Source: Canna indica (lineage: Eukaryota; Streptophyta; Magnoliopsida; Zingiberales; Cannaceae). From it: 64,000 nucleotides of DNA. Both the position numbers and the translations under genes were made by a program. The stretch is taken from the NCBI GenBank assembly GCA_034359265.1, contig CP136895.1:2234501-2298500 (forward strand), written 5' to 3'. Position 1 is the first letter of the stretch, and each line of letters starts with the position of its first letter. The notes under the pieces were generated by a model. The model made no database searches, was not told the origin of the DNA, and saw nothing but the letters and a program-made list of their open reading frames with translations. Positions 35,407 through 47,331 of the stretch are shown piece by piece.

Positions 35407-35829
35407 TAATAATAACTGGTATTCCAATCTCTTGAATCCCACTCATATTTTCAGATCTTGCCCTTTCAGTTGTGCTGGTTGGAAGGTGTTTCTTTCCCTG
35501 ATGAAGTGCACCTTCTTCCCTTTGGCCAGTACTCCATGGGGCTCCTTGGTGAGCAGTTCCCCCACGACGACTACCAAAAAATTGCGACTTATCCTGATTT
35601 GGCTTTGGTTTGTATGGTTTGAGAGAAACTCAAGAGCCTTAGAAGCGAATCTACTTCTTACCAATCTCTGGCCGTGTCGGCCGCGAATTAGTATGAGTTG
35701 TGTCGGGCTTGATTGTATAGTATCTTTAACTTCTTTAACTCCTATCCCTCCCTTTAAACCTGTACCTCTTCATATCTCTTGAATGGAATGCAGGTTCTTT
35801 TTCAAAAAAAATAATAATAACTGGTATTC
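35407..35829 (+). mobile_element. 5'-truncated LINE with exact 18-bp target duplication
   Basis: The direct repeat taataataactggtattc lies at 35407-35424 and 35812-35829. The insert between them reads like a LINE 3' end (THIFRSCPFSCAGWKVFLSL, WLWFVWFERNSRALE) and finishes in an A-rich tail (tcaaaaaaaa). The exact duplication implies a fairly recent insertion. It sits 330 bp beyond the PLD delta stop codon, so in or next to its 3' untranslated region. Confidence 0.88.
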
Positions 35830-36245
35830 AAGACTTTATGAAATTATTATTTGGCTAAAATATTATTAGTACGGCTAAGACTTGTTTTATCCGTATTTGT
35901 GGGATTTAGATATGTTATGTTCTTTAGAACTTTTAGGATTTATATTTATTACAGTTTGTTCTTTGTTTCAAGTGCTAACATTAGGAACCACTCCACATTT
36001 CACTCCACTCCCATTATTATCGTTACTTGAAAGAAAATAGGATGAGGAAACATCATATAGAAGAAGAAAAAGAAGAAATCTACTGCTCTGCAAATCAAAA
36101 TGTAGAGCTCTTATCCTGGTGCTGCTGCTACATTCTCCCATCACCAAGTCACATGAAGCAAAACCTGAAGAAAGATGGACCTCTACAAGCCAAACATCAA
36201 CCAAAAGGTCGTGTGTTAAAGTCTATGAAAGTGCATTACGTATCT
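35830..36245. other. Intergenic, nothing recognised
   Basis: Lies between the truncated LINE and the convergent small - strand gene. AT-rich, with no repeat or gene signal that I can support. Confidence 0.4.
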
Positions 36246-36623
36246 TCAAAGTTCCTCAGGGATGCTTTGGAGTGCAGGCATCCACCCGCTCCTCTCATCA
36301 TTTTTCACCTTCTCAACTCTCTTCAATTGCCGATTTTGAAAGACGTGAGCCCACTGCCCCAAGCTTTGTGGTGCTGTTATGCAGTGCTGGTCTGTGTTGC
36401 CACTGCAGCATTCGCCCATGGATGAGAGCAGTTGCTTGAGCTCTGTCTTGCTCATGACAATCTTCAAGCGCAACACTCCACCATCTTCTTCACAAGAGAT
36501 CACTCGCCCTCCAGGGATATTCTTCTTCTCGGCTTCTTCCGCTGCCATGGCACTCTCCTGATTCTTGAGGCAGAAGCACTTCCACAGGCCAAGGCCATTT
36601 CTTTTGCCAGAGTTGAACCGCAT
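36246..36623 (-). CDS. Small plant protein, paralogue of the 41.0-kb gene
   Basis: Single exon, 125 residues from the ATG at 36623 (a longer frame exists upstream but opens without ATG). The conserved core is VLRLKIVMSKTELKQLLSSM, and the end is GWMPALQSIPEEL. The same core and ending occur in the gene at 40991-41374 (VRVKIVVTKKQLRQMVAALG and RWRPALQSIPEEV). Between them is a helical stretch (AHVFQNRQLKRVEK) matching LLHVLRRRHMKRAE there. I recognise this as a common family of small plant proteins without a known function; any link to PADRE/DUF4228 proteins is only a guess. It is hydrophilic, with no signal or membrane segment. An internal Met (MAAEEAEKKN, near 36548) is an alternative start, but length agreement with the paralogue favours 36623. 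Confidence 0.75.
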   Translation of the reverse strand: MRFNSGKRNGLGLWKCFCLKNQESAMAAEEAEKKNIPGGRVISCEEDGGVLRLKIVMSKTELKQLLSSMGECCSGNTDQHCITAPQSLGQWAHVFQNRQLKRVEKVKNDERSGWMPALQSIPEEL

Positions 36624-38620
36624 TTCTTCTCCTGTTGCTTGGAAGGCAATGCATAGCTCTTGTGGCAAGGGGTATGATGGCTTTTACAACGCTGATGGAG
36701 TTGACTAACACATGCATGCAACACAAGCAAAATGACCTTCTGATGTTCTCATCTCACATGCTTGTTTGTTGAATAACTGCTGCGTATGCATTTTCCGAGG
36801 CCGATTAATCTATGTGAAGGAAGCATCCTTCCAACTCTCTCAAGGGTTGATCCTTACAATTAATGCATCTAGTGAAAGTTTAGATAAGTGCAAGACCTGA
36901 CAGATGGGAAGTAGTCCAGTTTGATTCAGGTGAGAAACCATACTTATGAAGTTGTGATCACATTTGTTGAGGTAGCATAACATGGGGGTTATGATTTACT
37001 ATTCTTCTTTTTAGTCAAAAAATAATATAAAGTTTGAATCCACTGTTTTCTTTCACATGAAAATAGGGGTATCTGTGACAAAGTACCAAATGAAATAATG
37101 CGTTTGTCTCATGGCGTCTTCCTGTTCAATGGTGGGTTTGCTACTTTGCTTGTGGTGATAAAGATAGAATTATATAGAAATAACGAAGCATGTGCAATAG
37201 GTAACGTGAATGGTGGGATTCGTATGTATATTATTTTTCAAATGCTTCTCTTCAGAGTTATCATCAATGAGCTTCGTATGATGCATGATTTGCATAATAG
37301 ATTAAGGTATTTATATCAACTTTCCTTCCTTCGTAATCTTTTTTTACCAGGATTAAGAAACTGATGCAGATAAATTTCGGTGCATATGGGCCCAATAATA
37401 AGTTCAAGAAGGCCCATATACCTCTATCACCTCCTCCCTCTATTTTATTATTAGTAGATAATCCTCCAAAGGTAAATGAATGAATTTATCCATTCCCTAC
37501 AAATCCCAAGCCTCTCTCCCTCTACTCTTCCTCTTCTCTACAATATACTAATGCTAGTCGTTGAATTGGCGAGTTCTCTTCGTCAAACTTGGTGAACGTT
37601 CGAAGATTAGAATCATCTCACAAATCAAAAAATTTGGGTCAAACCTAATTAATAGCACACCAAGTTGTGAGAACAAATCAACACCTAGCTAGCTAGTACT
37701 TTATTATCCCAATCCGAACTTGTATATATATTTTATATATCTGATGCAATGTTTAAATATTTGTGAGCAAAAAGACCAACACCACATCATTGGGTGCATC
37801 CATGCATGAACTACCCCCAAAGTAATAGGATCGATTGATTCCGAGCTAACCAAATTCCATTTCAATCCTAATTTGAGTTCCTACCTAGCTCAATCCATTC
37901 TTGATTGACACGGTATCCACAAATAATTTCGTCTTTGATTAATGCAACAGCATACAGAGAATGAGAACGTCAAATCAAGCTGGGTTCCTTTTGATTAAGA
38001 TGACAATAATTTAAGGACTTATTCCACTGTCTTCTTACGAAAAGTACTCCAATACTACTGATTTGAGAGGTCACAGTTTCAACATTCATGAAAACTGTCT
38101 TTGCTATTAAAAAAGAAGAAGAAGAAGAAGATGCAGCTGTTGAGAGAAGCGGCAACAGCAGTAGTGAAGGGCTCGCCGTCGATGATGGTGGCGAACATGA
38201 TGGCCTTCTAGAAAGCGTCCATCTTGGTCTCCACCTCGCTATTCCTCGAGTACGTACATCATCGATTATTTTCGCCATGGCTGGCGACTGGCGAGTGAGA
38301 CATACTTCTTCCACAACATTGTAGCTAGCTGGCATGCTACTGCTCGCATATAGCTCTCTCATCGGTACGTGGATGATGGATCGAGGGTCAATGGGGGAAA
38401 GGAATGGAATGGAACAAGATAAGGACATGCCTAAACCAAGATGAGAACTGAGAAGCCGGCGATGCATGGTCACCGGAGGAAGAAGGAGGCGCAAGAGAGG
38501 ATGAGGGAGTCGACGGAGGCACGCAGGAACACGTACAGTACTGCGAGTGTTGGCAGAGACGTAATCAGGGAATGTTTCGGCCTTCGAGCCTATGTGAATG
38601 CTGGTAAGTTTTCTTATTGG
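36624..38620. other. Intergenic region with doubtful open frames
   Basis: About 36624-37970 is AT-rich without a supported gene. At 37970-38620 composition is more balanced, and a 217-codon minus-strand frame is open, but it is low-complexity (serine and proline runs) and no frame shows a domain. It could be a decayed gene, and I do not call one. Confidence 0.4.
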
Positions 38621-38624
38621 CATT

Positions 38625-39450
38625 CGCGGTGACCAGATCCATTCTGCTTATTTTGGGCTATAGCAGGCCCATATTTTCTCGTGACCCAACATGGTACGAC
38701 GGGCAGATACTTGCTAAGGTATAAACACCGTCATGTAGGCTTACCTCATTTGGTTTATCGGCACAAAAGCTTTAAAAAAACATTTTTTGGGCCTCAACAC
38801 GGCCGGTGCATGATCTTATCGTCTGCTGCGGTGGCCCGAACCTCCAACGGACAGTTTGGGGCTTTGGGCCATGTGAATCGAAGGCCCATCACCTTTTTGT
38901 TGGTGGGCCTTTTTATTGTGCGATATACTCACCAGTCGTGAGCATATTGCATCTCTTAAAGTAGCAAAATAGGCTCCCAAAAAAAAATTTCGGGCTCTTT
39001 GGACCTAGGTGCATGATCTTATTTTGAATCACGGTGACTAGAGCCATCCCGCTATGTTGAGCTACACCGACTGGCCCATCTCTTCTTACGACCCAACATG
39101 GTATAGCGGGCCAGATACTTACTGTGGTATAAACACCGTAATGTAGGTTTACGACTTACGTCATTTGGTTTATCCGCACAAAAGCCTCAAAAAAACATTT
39201 TTCGGGCCTCAACGCGGCTGGTGCACGTTCTTATCGTCCGCTACGGTCACCTGAACCTTCGGTGGCCAATTTGGCGCTTTGTGCCATGTGAATCGAAGCC
39301 CATGTCCTTTTATTGGTGGGCTTTTATATTATGCAGTACACTCACTACTTGTGAGCATACCGCATCTAGTAAAGTAGCAAAATAGCCCTGAAAAAAAAAT
39401 CGGGCTCTTTGAGCCTAGGTGTGTGATCTTATTTTGAGTCGCGGTGACCA
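38625..39450. repeat. Two tandem ~408-bp units
   Basis: The word cgcggtgacca or acggtgacta recurs at about 38625, 39031 and 39441. Within each unit the same order is seen: acccaacatggta, ggtataaacaccgt, catttggtttatc, gggcctcaac, gccatgtgaatcgaa, gtgagcat and tcgggctcttt. The copies are clearly diverged, so duplication is not recent. No coding potential. A satellite-like or transposon-internal origin is possible. Confidence 0.85.
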
Positions 39451-39835
39451 TACACCATTCTCCCCGTAATCAAGTAGCTAATCAAACTGTACTTCTTTAT
39501 GTACATCTTATTGGAAAAAATGTGAACTTGTTCTAAATGATTTTGTCTATAAATTGCTAAAAATAAATATTTTGATACTGCAAATATTGGAGAAATCTAT
39601 GAAGAAAGATTTTGGGTAGAACCATATATTTAGTGCTTGCATAATTAAGTATCCTGTTCATTAATTATAAAAACTTCATTTTGTCCTTAGAATTTATTTA
39701 TTTTTATTTTATTTTAACCTTTAAAATTTGAAAAGGTCTCATCTTAACTTTTACATTATTATTATTCAAAAAACACTAATTAATTGATGTCATGACAAAT
39801 TAAATGAAACCTTATATATCTAATTATGTTTTTCA

Positions 39836-40229
39836 TAGTTAACCGAAATCAAAATTGTTCAGTTTCAAAAACTAGTATCCAGAATCGAAACCGATTCGAA
39901 CGGATAATCGAAATTGATAAATGCGGTTCAGATACTAACCGATTAATAATGTTCAAATATATATAATTACTTAACATATATAATCATTAATATATATATA
40001 TAAATAATAGCTAACTATTATCAGTTCCGATTAACCGCAAATAACTAATAATCGAAACACATAACTGATTTTGGTTACCGATTATCCACGACTTGGTAAT
40101 TGAAAATCGAATTGATTTTAATCGGTGTTTGGATTTTACTAGCCGTAACCAAAACTGACTCGTAAATTCACTATCTGAAATTGAATTTTGCGATTCGATT
40201 AATCGATTTCAATTGCCACACCTACCCAT
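39836..40229. mobile_element. Degenerate hAT-like MITE, inverse of the 12.97-kb copy
   Basis: Read on the minus strand it begins taggtgtggcaattgaaatc and then gattaatcgaatcgc, matching the order in 12974-13350. It is rich in ccgattaa words. No target duplication was resolved at the far end. Confidence 0.5.
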
Positions 40230-40244
40230 CATAGATAAGGGTGA

Positions 40245-40499
40245 GCAGGTCCGCGTAACTTGTATTTTTCATAATACTCGAATTATATCTTGTATATGAT
40301 TGATTCTTAGGTTTTGGATTTAAAATTGAACCCTACTTGAAATATGTATTGTGCCATAGATTCAGAGTACCTTATTAGAATATGTTTAATTTTCTTATCT
40401 TTTCATATATCATAATTCAATAAATAAATAAGATCGAGAATTATTTATTTTATTATAAAAATTATTTTTAATATAAATATATTAAAAAAATAGTGAGAG

Positions 40500-40535
<36 letters not shown>

Positions 40536-40700
40536 ATATGATAACATAATTCGTTTCTAATATCAATCGGTTTCGATTTTGAATATCCTATATAATGGAA
40601 TCGGAACCAAAATTAAATTTAACTGATTCCTTAATTTTTTATTTGAATCTTATCTCAACTCATATTTAATTTGTTTCAAGTCTATTCGGTATCCGTGCAT
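40245..40700. repeat. Diverged dispersed repeat, related to 16.3 kb
   Basis: Shares tatttttcataatactcgaa-like words and the ttgattcttaggttttgga block with about 16290-16560. A (TA) run lies at about 40501-40536. The family was not identified. Confidence 0.4.
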
Positions 40701-40990
40701 CAGACCAATTGCGTTAACATTTTATCCATGTCCTTTTAATTCTAGCATAGAGAAAATATTTTTTTTAAAAAATCTTTTAATTTTCTTTCTTCATTGTTGA
40801 TAACAACAAAAAAATTATAATATAATTATTTTACATTAATAATATAATTAAGGCAATCATGTCACCTAACCACCGCCGTCATTTCTTGCAGAACGCCGTC
40901 AGGTAGACAAGTTATGTAACGAGGAACAAATAACGCCGTCAACTTCGACCTCTTGCAGTCGCAGCGAAGACGAAGGCTTTCTCCGCCGCA

Positions 40991-41374
40991 TCAGTCTTGA
41001 ATGACCTCCTCGGGAATGCTCTGTAGCGCCGGCCGCCACCTGCCTCCGTGCCGCCTCCCCGCCGTCTCCGCTCTCTTCATGTGCCGCCGCCGGAGGACGT
41101 GCAGCAGCAGCTCCACGTTCGACGCCGCCGCCGCCGTCGTCGTCCCCGCGGCGCCGGCATTACTACCGCCCTGGCCCAGCGCGGCCACCATCTGGCGCAG
41201 CTGCTTCTTGGTGACGACGATCTTGACGCGGACGGCGCCGCCGCCAATATCCCTGGCCTCCTCGATGGCCTCGGCGGCGGCCAGGAGGCTCTTCTGCGAC
41301 CTGATCCGGGGGCACCTCGATAGGGCGGCGCGCTTCCTGGGCTCTCTCCGCGGCGATGTAGCGTCCTCTGCCAT
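40991..41374 (-). CDS. Small plant protein, paralogue of the 36.2-kb gene
   Basis: Single exon, 127 residues from the ATG at 41374. It shows a basic N-terminus (SPRREPRKRAALSRCPRIRS), a helical stretch, the core VRVKIVVTKKQLRQMVAALG, an alanine/glycine-rich linker, LLLHVLRRRHMKRAE, and the end RWRPALQSIPEEVIQD. The core and the PALQSIPEE ending define the family shared with 36246-36623; the function is unknown. An upstream in-frame ATG (41473) is rejected as the start because a TATA box (41437-41444) lies inside that extension. Coding GC is far above that of its paralogue, giving long antisense frames that are shadows. Confidence 0.8.
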   Translation of the reverse strand: MAEDATSPRREPRKRAALSRCPRIRSQKSLLAAAEAIEEARDIGGGAVRVKIVVTKKQLRQMVAALGQGGSNAGAAGTTTAAAASNVELLLHVLRRRHMKRAETAGRRHGGRWRPALQSIPEEVIQD

Positions 41375-41436
41375 GGCGAGCTCTTGTTCTTGTTCCTGCG
41401 GTAGACAACTCCTTTGACGAGAGAGGCTTGCGCGAG

Positions 41437-41444
41437 CTTTTATA
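41437..41444 (-). promoter_or_regulatory. TATA box of the small - strand gene
   Basis: Minus-strand TATAAAAG lies 63 bp upstream of the ATG at 41374. With a start site ~30 bp downstream, the leader would be ~35 bases. This spacing settles the choice of start codon for the gene. Confidence 0.65.
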
Positions 41445-41499
41445 AAATGGAAGCACGAATACAGCTCACGCACAGGTGTTCGATGAAATGCCTACAGCA

Positions 41500-44400
41500 T
41501 AATAAAAACATGAGAATATTATATTAAGCATCGAGACTTGAACGAGTGGAGTTGGGTGTTATAATACGGACGTCCTTATAATACATATATGTTTAGCGTG
41601 TGGGAGTGGGAGAACCTAAGTGGGCACCACTTTGACTCGTCCAATCACTACTTTTATTTGCTTTTATCTGGGAAAATGATCAATGGTAGCTGATACATGT
41701 GTATGTGTTCAATTCATGCAGTAAATACAAGTGTAACAGGAGGATGGGAATTTGTTCTTTCCGAGGCAAACCAACTGTCTATATCCTCTGAATTTTAAAT
41801 TTATAAAATGAATTAAATAAATAATAAATAATTATTGTATATTATATATTTATATAGGTGTATATTATATTTTTTACTTATATAAATTTTTAGTTTGTGT
41901 AATATAATATATTTTATAACATTACAAAAAGAGCTTCATTTAAAAAAAAAAGTTGCAATAAGATATTGAAATGGTTAGATTTCAAAATTTACTAGATATG
42001 TTTCCATTTAAACTTTTTTTGTTTATTTGGTTAGCGAAATTAAATTTGATTTAAATGAAATTAAAATTGTTTAAAAAATAAGTTTGGTTATGTATTTTCG
42101 TAAAGAAAAATACTAAATTCTCATAACTCATGTGCCTAATAATCGTTCTAATACTCACATATAATAAAGTGCTCACGATTATTGATGAAATTATCGCTCA
42201 TGCCATTATGAGTGATTAGGAAAATTATTAGACTGAATTTTAGGAGGATACAGTAAGACTCTTCCGTGAAGCCAAATCAAAACCAAAACAATTTTTTTTA
42301 AAAAAAATTAAAATAATTAGAAGATGATTTCTTATGATTTCACAATCATCGATTTTACTATAAAAAAATAGTGATAAATTTATAATTATAAATATTTTTT
42401 AATTAAATTTCATGAAATATTTATTACGATTAATTAATTTACTAGTTATACTATTTATTCATTATTAAATTATTACTCAAATTATGTAATGAAAATTAAT
42501 AATATTTTTTGTGACCAATTAAAATTTTAACCAAATATGTTTTCAAAAAATTAAAAATTAAAAATTCAAATTATGCTTTCGAAATCAAATTTTTATTCTC
42601 ACTGAAATAAAATAATAATAATTTTATTGAACTAAACAACACCTTCAAAAAAAACTGAGAAAGATTTTTGGATTAATATAGAAATATATAGAAACTATTT
42701 GGCACATGTGGCCCTCAAAATCAATTCAAACCAAATTAGCAATTGCTTTAACTAGATCGGTCCAGACCGGCCGGGTCACAAATTCTAGCTCAAAGTAGTG
42801 ACGCAATCTGAGCTCAGAAAAAGCTCGACAAGGACATGGAATTAATTGGAGTGGCAACTTGACATCGATTGAACGGAGAATCTATGCCTCTCTGCAGTTC
42901 TACGAACATTGCTGGTGAAAATGGCTGCTGCAACTAAACAAAGAATTCAAAGGCACCGACTACTGTAAAGCTCACATGGCTGACGAAGATGGAGATGGCA
43001 AATTCCAAACTACATATATACAAATCAGACACTGTGTAAACAACTAAAGCATGCAATTATTTGAATTCATCACCATATGCAGTTTAGTTTGTGGCTAATT
43101 AATTAATTAATTATTAGTACAAATGAAACGCGTCGCCAATTGATGGCCTCGCTGGCCTGAATTTGGATGAACTCGTCGGTGACACGAGTCGTTTGGGAAA
43201 TTAGACTCCCTTGGGGATTAATTCTTTTATTTGAACCCGTATAAAAAATCATTTAGAAAGAAACATATATAATTTAGAAATTTTTCAAAATCTATATATA
43301 TATAATCAGCCCATGATGCAGAGAGTTCGGCCCGCTTGCCGGAACCAAAGGAGGAGGCTCAGGCCGCCTGCAAGCCCAATTTAGCATATTTTAATTCAAC
43401 ATAATTTGATAAATTTTGTTCAAACATATTTGAATTAAATCAACTCCGATTTGAATTCAATCGAGCTCGTTAGATTTAGTTCGAACTCAATTTGAGTCAA
43501 TATCTAATAAAAGTAAATAAGAAAAAAATAATTAAAGCTAGAATAAAATACTAAAACACACAATTTAACATGATTCAAGCCAACGGCAAATCGATGAGTA
43601 AGAAGAGTGGAAAATTTGGGAAGCCACTACGCGAAGTAAGCATTGCAATAGTACTTGATTTGAGCATTGTGACTTTGAGGTTCTTGTGCATAATTGAAAT
43701 ATAGAATAAAAGAAAAAATTATGAGAGTTTCTCTTGTTATGCTCTCAATCTTCTTATTTAGAGATGATAATAGTACGATTCAATTATTCGCAAAGACCCA
43801 CTCAATAAGATGAGAAATGGACTTCTAAACACCCCTAAAAATAGGAATACTAGAGAATTTTGCCTCAAATAACTTAAGGGCACATAGGTGGTATAAGGGC
43901 CCCCTACCTCATGAATTTCAGTCCCAATATCTTATCTATATTTACTTAAATAATCCTTTAATATTTACAAAAATACCATTGTGTTAAGTTAAGAAAAAAA
44001 ATCATACTCCATTGTTTTCTCCGTTCTTCAAATTCTAATTATGTTTGTTAATTTGATTGCAATATTGGAAAAAAAATGATAGCGAGGGACAAATGTCCTA
44101 TAATTTCTAATTTTGGTTGCAATTAGAGATAATTCTAAAAGAGCCCATATTAGTTTTGATTGTAATTGTCTACATTTCTAAAAGAGCCCATATTATCTAT
44201 ATTTCTAAAATAGCCCATATTAGATTTGGTTGCAATTAGAGATAATTCTGAGCTATCACTCACAAACATACACTTCTTATATTCTCAAGGAGATATAACC
44301 AATAAATTAAAACAAAGAAATTTCCAAGAAATTGGGATTGAAATCATCAATGAAAGAATATTCCGAGAGAAGAAAGAGTTTGATCGGTCCAAATTGATAT

Positions 44401-44835
44401 GGACTAATTCAAGGCATCATGAGCATGATTCAAATCCAATCTGCAGCAAATTCGAGGATGATTCTTTGCAATTGGTTCTGTTTCAGCTCGATTTTCACTT
44501 AAAACAAATTAGGTTCACCCAAATCGGTTTCGATTCATACTCGAACAGAAACCCAATTGGGTCATCAATAACTGGACAATCCATAACCATAAGCACACTG
44601 CAGACGTCTATAACCCACAGAGTATGTATATAAGGATCAATACATGTAGGGATTTAGATCATCAGAAAGAGTGTAATGTTGTGCATACAATCTTTTAATT
44701 AATTAATATATCCCCGGGACTATATATATAATATTTTAATTAATAGACTCAAGAACGGGGACAAAAAATTTGATTAATTAATGATCACGCATCCTGTTCT
44801 ATATTATGTAATTAAATTTTGTAGAGTAATTACTA
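41500..44835. other. AT-rich intergenic region
   Basis: No gene was supported. A 135-codon frame at 44226-44633 opens without ATG and has no motif. Short repeats of ctaaaagagcccatatta occur near 44136-44222. Runs of TA and TTAATT words are common. Confidence 0.45.
44136..44222. repeat. Short repeat, three copies
   Basis: The words ttctaaaagagcccatatta (44136), ttctaaaagagcccatatta (44176) and ttctaaaatagcccatatta (44201) recur at 25-40 bp spacing. gcaattagagataattct flanks the block on both sides. Confidence 0.7.
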
Positions 44836-45744
44836 CTACTCGAATACGCCTTGGTATCTGAGGATCTCTCCAATGAGCTCTCCTTTACCAGATCCCACGT
44901 ACCTTCCACGTATCTCCCCGTCCTTGATGAACAAGAAGGTCGGCACCTCCACCACCTTCATGTCCTTGAGGAACTCCATGCAGCTCTCGTTCTCGTCCCC
45001 GTTCATCCTCGCGAACTCCACCGCGTCGGCCATGGACCGCGACAGCTTAATCACCGTGGGGTACACCTTCACGCAGGGCCCGCAGTTCTTCAGCCCCACG
45101 TCGAGCACCACCAGCTTGCCGTCGGCGCCCCGGTTCTTGTCGATGAGGGCCTCCACGTCCGCCCTCGAGTGCAGTTGCACCACCTTGGAATGGTTGTCGC
45201 CGTAGTAGAGCACGTCGCCCACGAGCTGATCCGGGCCGATGCCCTCCTCCTCGTGCACCTTCTCCATGGACTTGTAGAAGGTGAAGTGGGGCACGCTCTC
45301 GATGCCCTCCCGCCGGCACAGCTCCCGGGTCTGCTCCGACTCGTCGCCCATCACTAGGAGGAAGTCCACGTCGCTGCATGTGCGGCTGAGCTCCACCATG
45401 AAGGGGTAGATGCGGCGGCTGTTGGGGCTGTGGCTGGCGGCGTACTCCACCACCACCAGCTTGTTCTCAGCGGAGCGAAGGGCCGCGTCGAACTCGTCGA
45501 TGGTGTGGACCTGCTTCACGCGCTCGTCCTTGCTGGCCGGCGCAGGGCTGCTCTTCGTGTCGCTCGTGGCCGCCGAGGCTCGAGGGGAGGACGATGCAGG
45601 CTTGACGAGGGCTGGGAGGTGTCTTTTCTTGGTGAAGGCAGGGAAGAGTGTGGAGTGAGGAAAATATCGCTGATCCACTCGGGGAAGGAGGGAAGATGAA
45701 GAGGATGGAGGAGGCTTGGAGAGGAAAGTGGCAATAGCGGCCAT
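44836..45744 (-). CDS. CDSP32: Thioredoxin-like protein CDSP32, chloroplast
   Basis: Single exon, 302 residues from the ATG at 45744 ([10 protein letters not shown]). In known CDSP32 the protein is a stromal double-thioredoxin induced by drought and oxidative stress that reduces a 2-Cys peroxiredoxin. The first ~65 residues are serine-rich and basic, as expected of a transit peptide. Thioredoxin fold 1 covers about residues 78-185 and has no active-site Cys pair ([10 protein letters not shown] at 101-110). Fold 2 covers about 187-300 and keeps CGPC at 221-224, preceded by KN rather than the usual W. Strongly conserved stretches include [56 protein letters not shown] and [18 protein letters not shown]. 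An in-frame upstream ATG (45786) is less likely, because the family start is MA followed by a FLSKP-like motif. Confidence 0.95.
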   Translation of the reverse strand: MAAIATFLSKPPPSSSSSLLPRVDQRYFPHSTLFPAFTKKRHLPALVKPASSSPRASAATSDTKSSPAPASKDERVKQVHTIDEFDAALRSAENKLVVVEYAASHSPNSRRIYPFMVELSRTCSDVDFLLVMGDESEQTRELCRREGIESVPHFTFYKSMEKVHEEEGIGPDQLVGDVLYYGDNHSKVVQLHSRADVEALIDKNRGADGKLVVLDVGLKNCGPCVKVYPTVIKLSRSMADAVEFARMNGDENESCMEFLKDMKVVEVPTFLFIKDGEIRGRYVGSGKGELIGEILRYQGVFE

Positions 45745-47331
45745 GGCGCGAGTTGAGGTGCGAGGAAGAATGAGAAATGAGCGCAAGTAGAAGGGAACAA
45801 ATGGTGGATGGTGTTATCAACTTATCATTTGAGGATTACAGGTATCGATGATAACCACACGCTAGTTTGTGGTGGGTGTTTGAGCTTCTGTTGATATTTG
45901 TTGTGAGTTGTTTGTCCGCTCCCATTCGGCCCTTTAAGAGGCCCAAGCAATTATGTTGGTGGCATTTATTGAGTTGAAAGATCAAAGATATTTGGAGAAA
46001 TCCGTCAAAAGTATCTTTATCCTTGGCGAGAGAAAAATCCTCTTTTGCTTTCTTACCTTTCTCGATCAACATGACAAGAGTGACACCACTTTACACTTGT
46101 TTGGTTAACAATTTTGGGAGGAGAGAAAAAGAAAAAAATAAGTATGATATCTCTTGTTTTGATTGAAGGGAAAATGAGGAGGAAACTCGAAGAAAGCTCA
46201 AAATAACCAAGATTGCTTACCTCCAAAAAAACTTAAATAAAAAAATTGAAGAAAAAGAAATATGTCATTAATTTTTTTATATAAAATCTTTGTCAATTTT
46301 ATCTCTTGTTATGCTTGAAACAACTTAAATTTCGCATCCCCTTTATCGCCCTCTCCACAATGCATTTTTTTCACTCCCTCATTTTTTAGTGTTGAAACCA
46401 AACACACAAGTTCTTTCCACCTCCTCTCCCCTCACTTCATAAAATTCTTCTATCTCCTTTCCTTTCGTCCCTTTCTTCAATCAAACAAATGAGGAAAAAC
46501 ATTTTTCGCCTTCCTTCTTCCCTCCTCTTCAAAACATAGGTATACACCAAATAATATAATATATCATTCCTTGGATAAGTATTATCATAGGTAGATAAAT
46601 ATTATTATGTCAAATTACGTATAGATCCTGAAGTAGATATAATTGTTGCAAACATTTGTAAGAGTCTGTATACATGGAAATTCATGCGCTTTTTAGGAAA
46701 CCTTAATATTTAGATATCTCAATTTAATAATATTTCATTGTAATTCAACCTAAATTTTCCTAATCCAAATATATAGTCTAAAATTTGAACGAAATAGAAA
46801 CTGCACAATACAATTTTTTAATATTTCTAAATTCTAAGTACCAAAAAAATGAGATCATGTACCTTTGTAAAGTTGTAAACCCTTGGCTGATGCTGATGCT
46901 TTTTCTCACGGGCCAATCCATAGAAACCATGGATAAACTATAAACTCAAAAAATCAGAAGAAAATAAGTGAAACGCAGGCGGGATAATTGGACAAATTCC
47001 ATAAAAGAATAAAATATAAGTAACGGTACCTGCTAGCTCCGGAACAAAAGGACTATCTGTGCTTTGAAATCTCCATAAGCTTCACTCGGTAGGAAGCACA
47101 ATATGTATTTAGAAATCACACATTAAAAAATCTTCAGTAGTTCTTGAGCGAACATTCACAATTCAGTGTGATCAAAGAGGAAAAAGAACCACTAATCCAT
47201 TCAGTAGAAGAAAATAGAAAACGCTGATACTCATCTATGTTTAATAATCATCTCTCAGTCAGAGGCTCAGAGCAAAATTTATTCACATGCACAACTTTTT
47301 GAGCAACAACGATATAGGAAATTAGAAATAC
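45745..47331. other. Intergenic region upstream of CDSP32
   Basis: No gene. About 46085-46560 switches from purine-rich (gggaggagagaaaaagaaaa) to pyrimidine-rich (cctttcctttcgtccctttc), with cttgtttggttaa and caatcaaacaaatga near its ends. It could be a decayed fold-back element. The right part is the 3' flank of the DCAF8-like gene. Confidence 0.4.

Noticed and set aside
37970..38623. 217-codon minus-strand frame
   Set aside because: Serine/proline/leucine runs, no recognisable domain, no promoter or homologue that I can see. A decayed gene cannot be excluded.
41001..41456. Frames of 90-138 codons overlapping the small - strand gene
   Set aside because: Shadows in other frames of a GC-rich coding region.
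44226..44633. 135-codon + strand frame
   Set aside because: Opens on TTG rather than ATG, AT-rich, no motif, overlaps short repeats.
44851..45800. Many frames overlapping CDSP32
   Set aside because: Shadows of the strongly conserved CDSP32 coding sequence.
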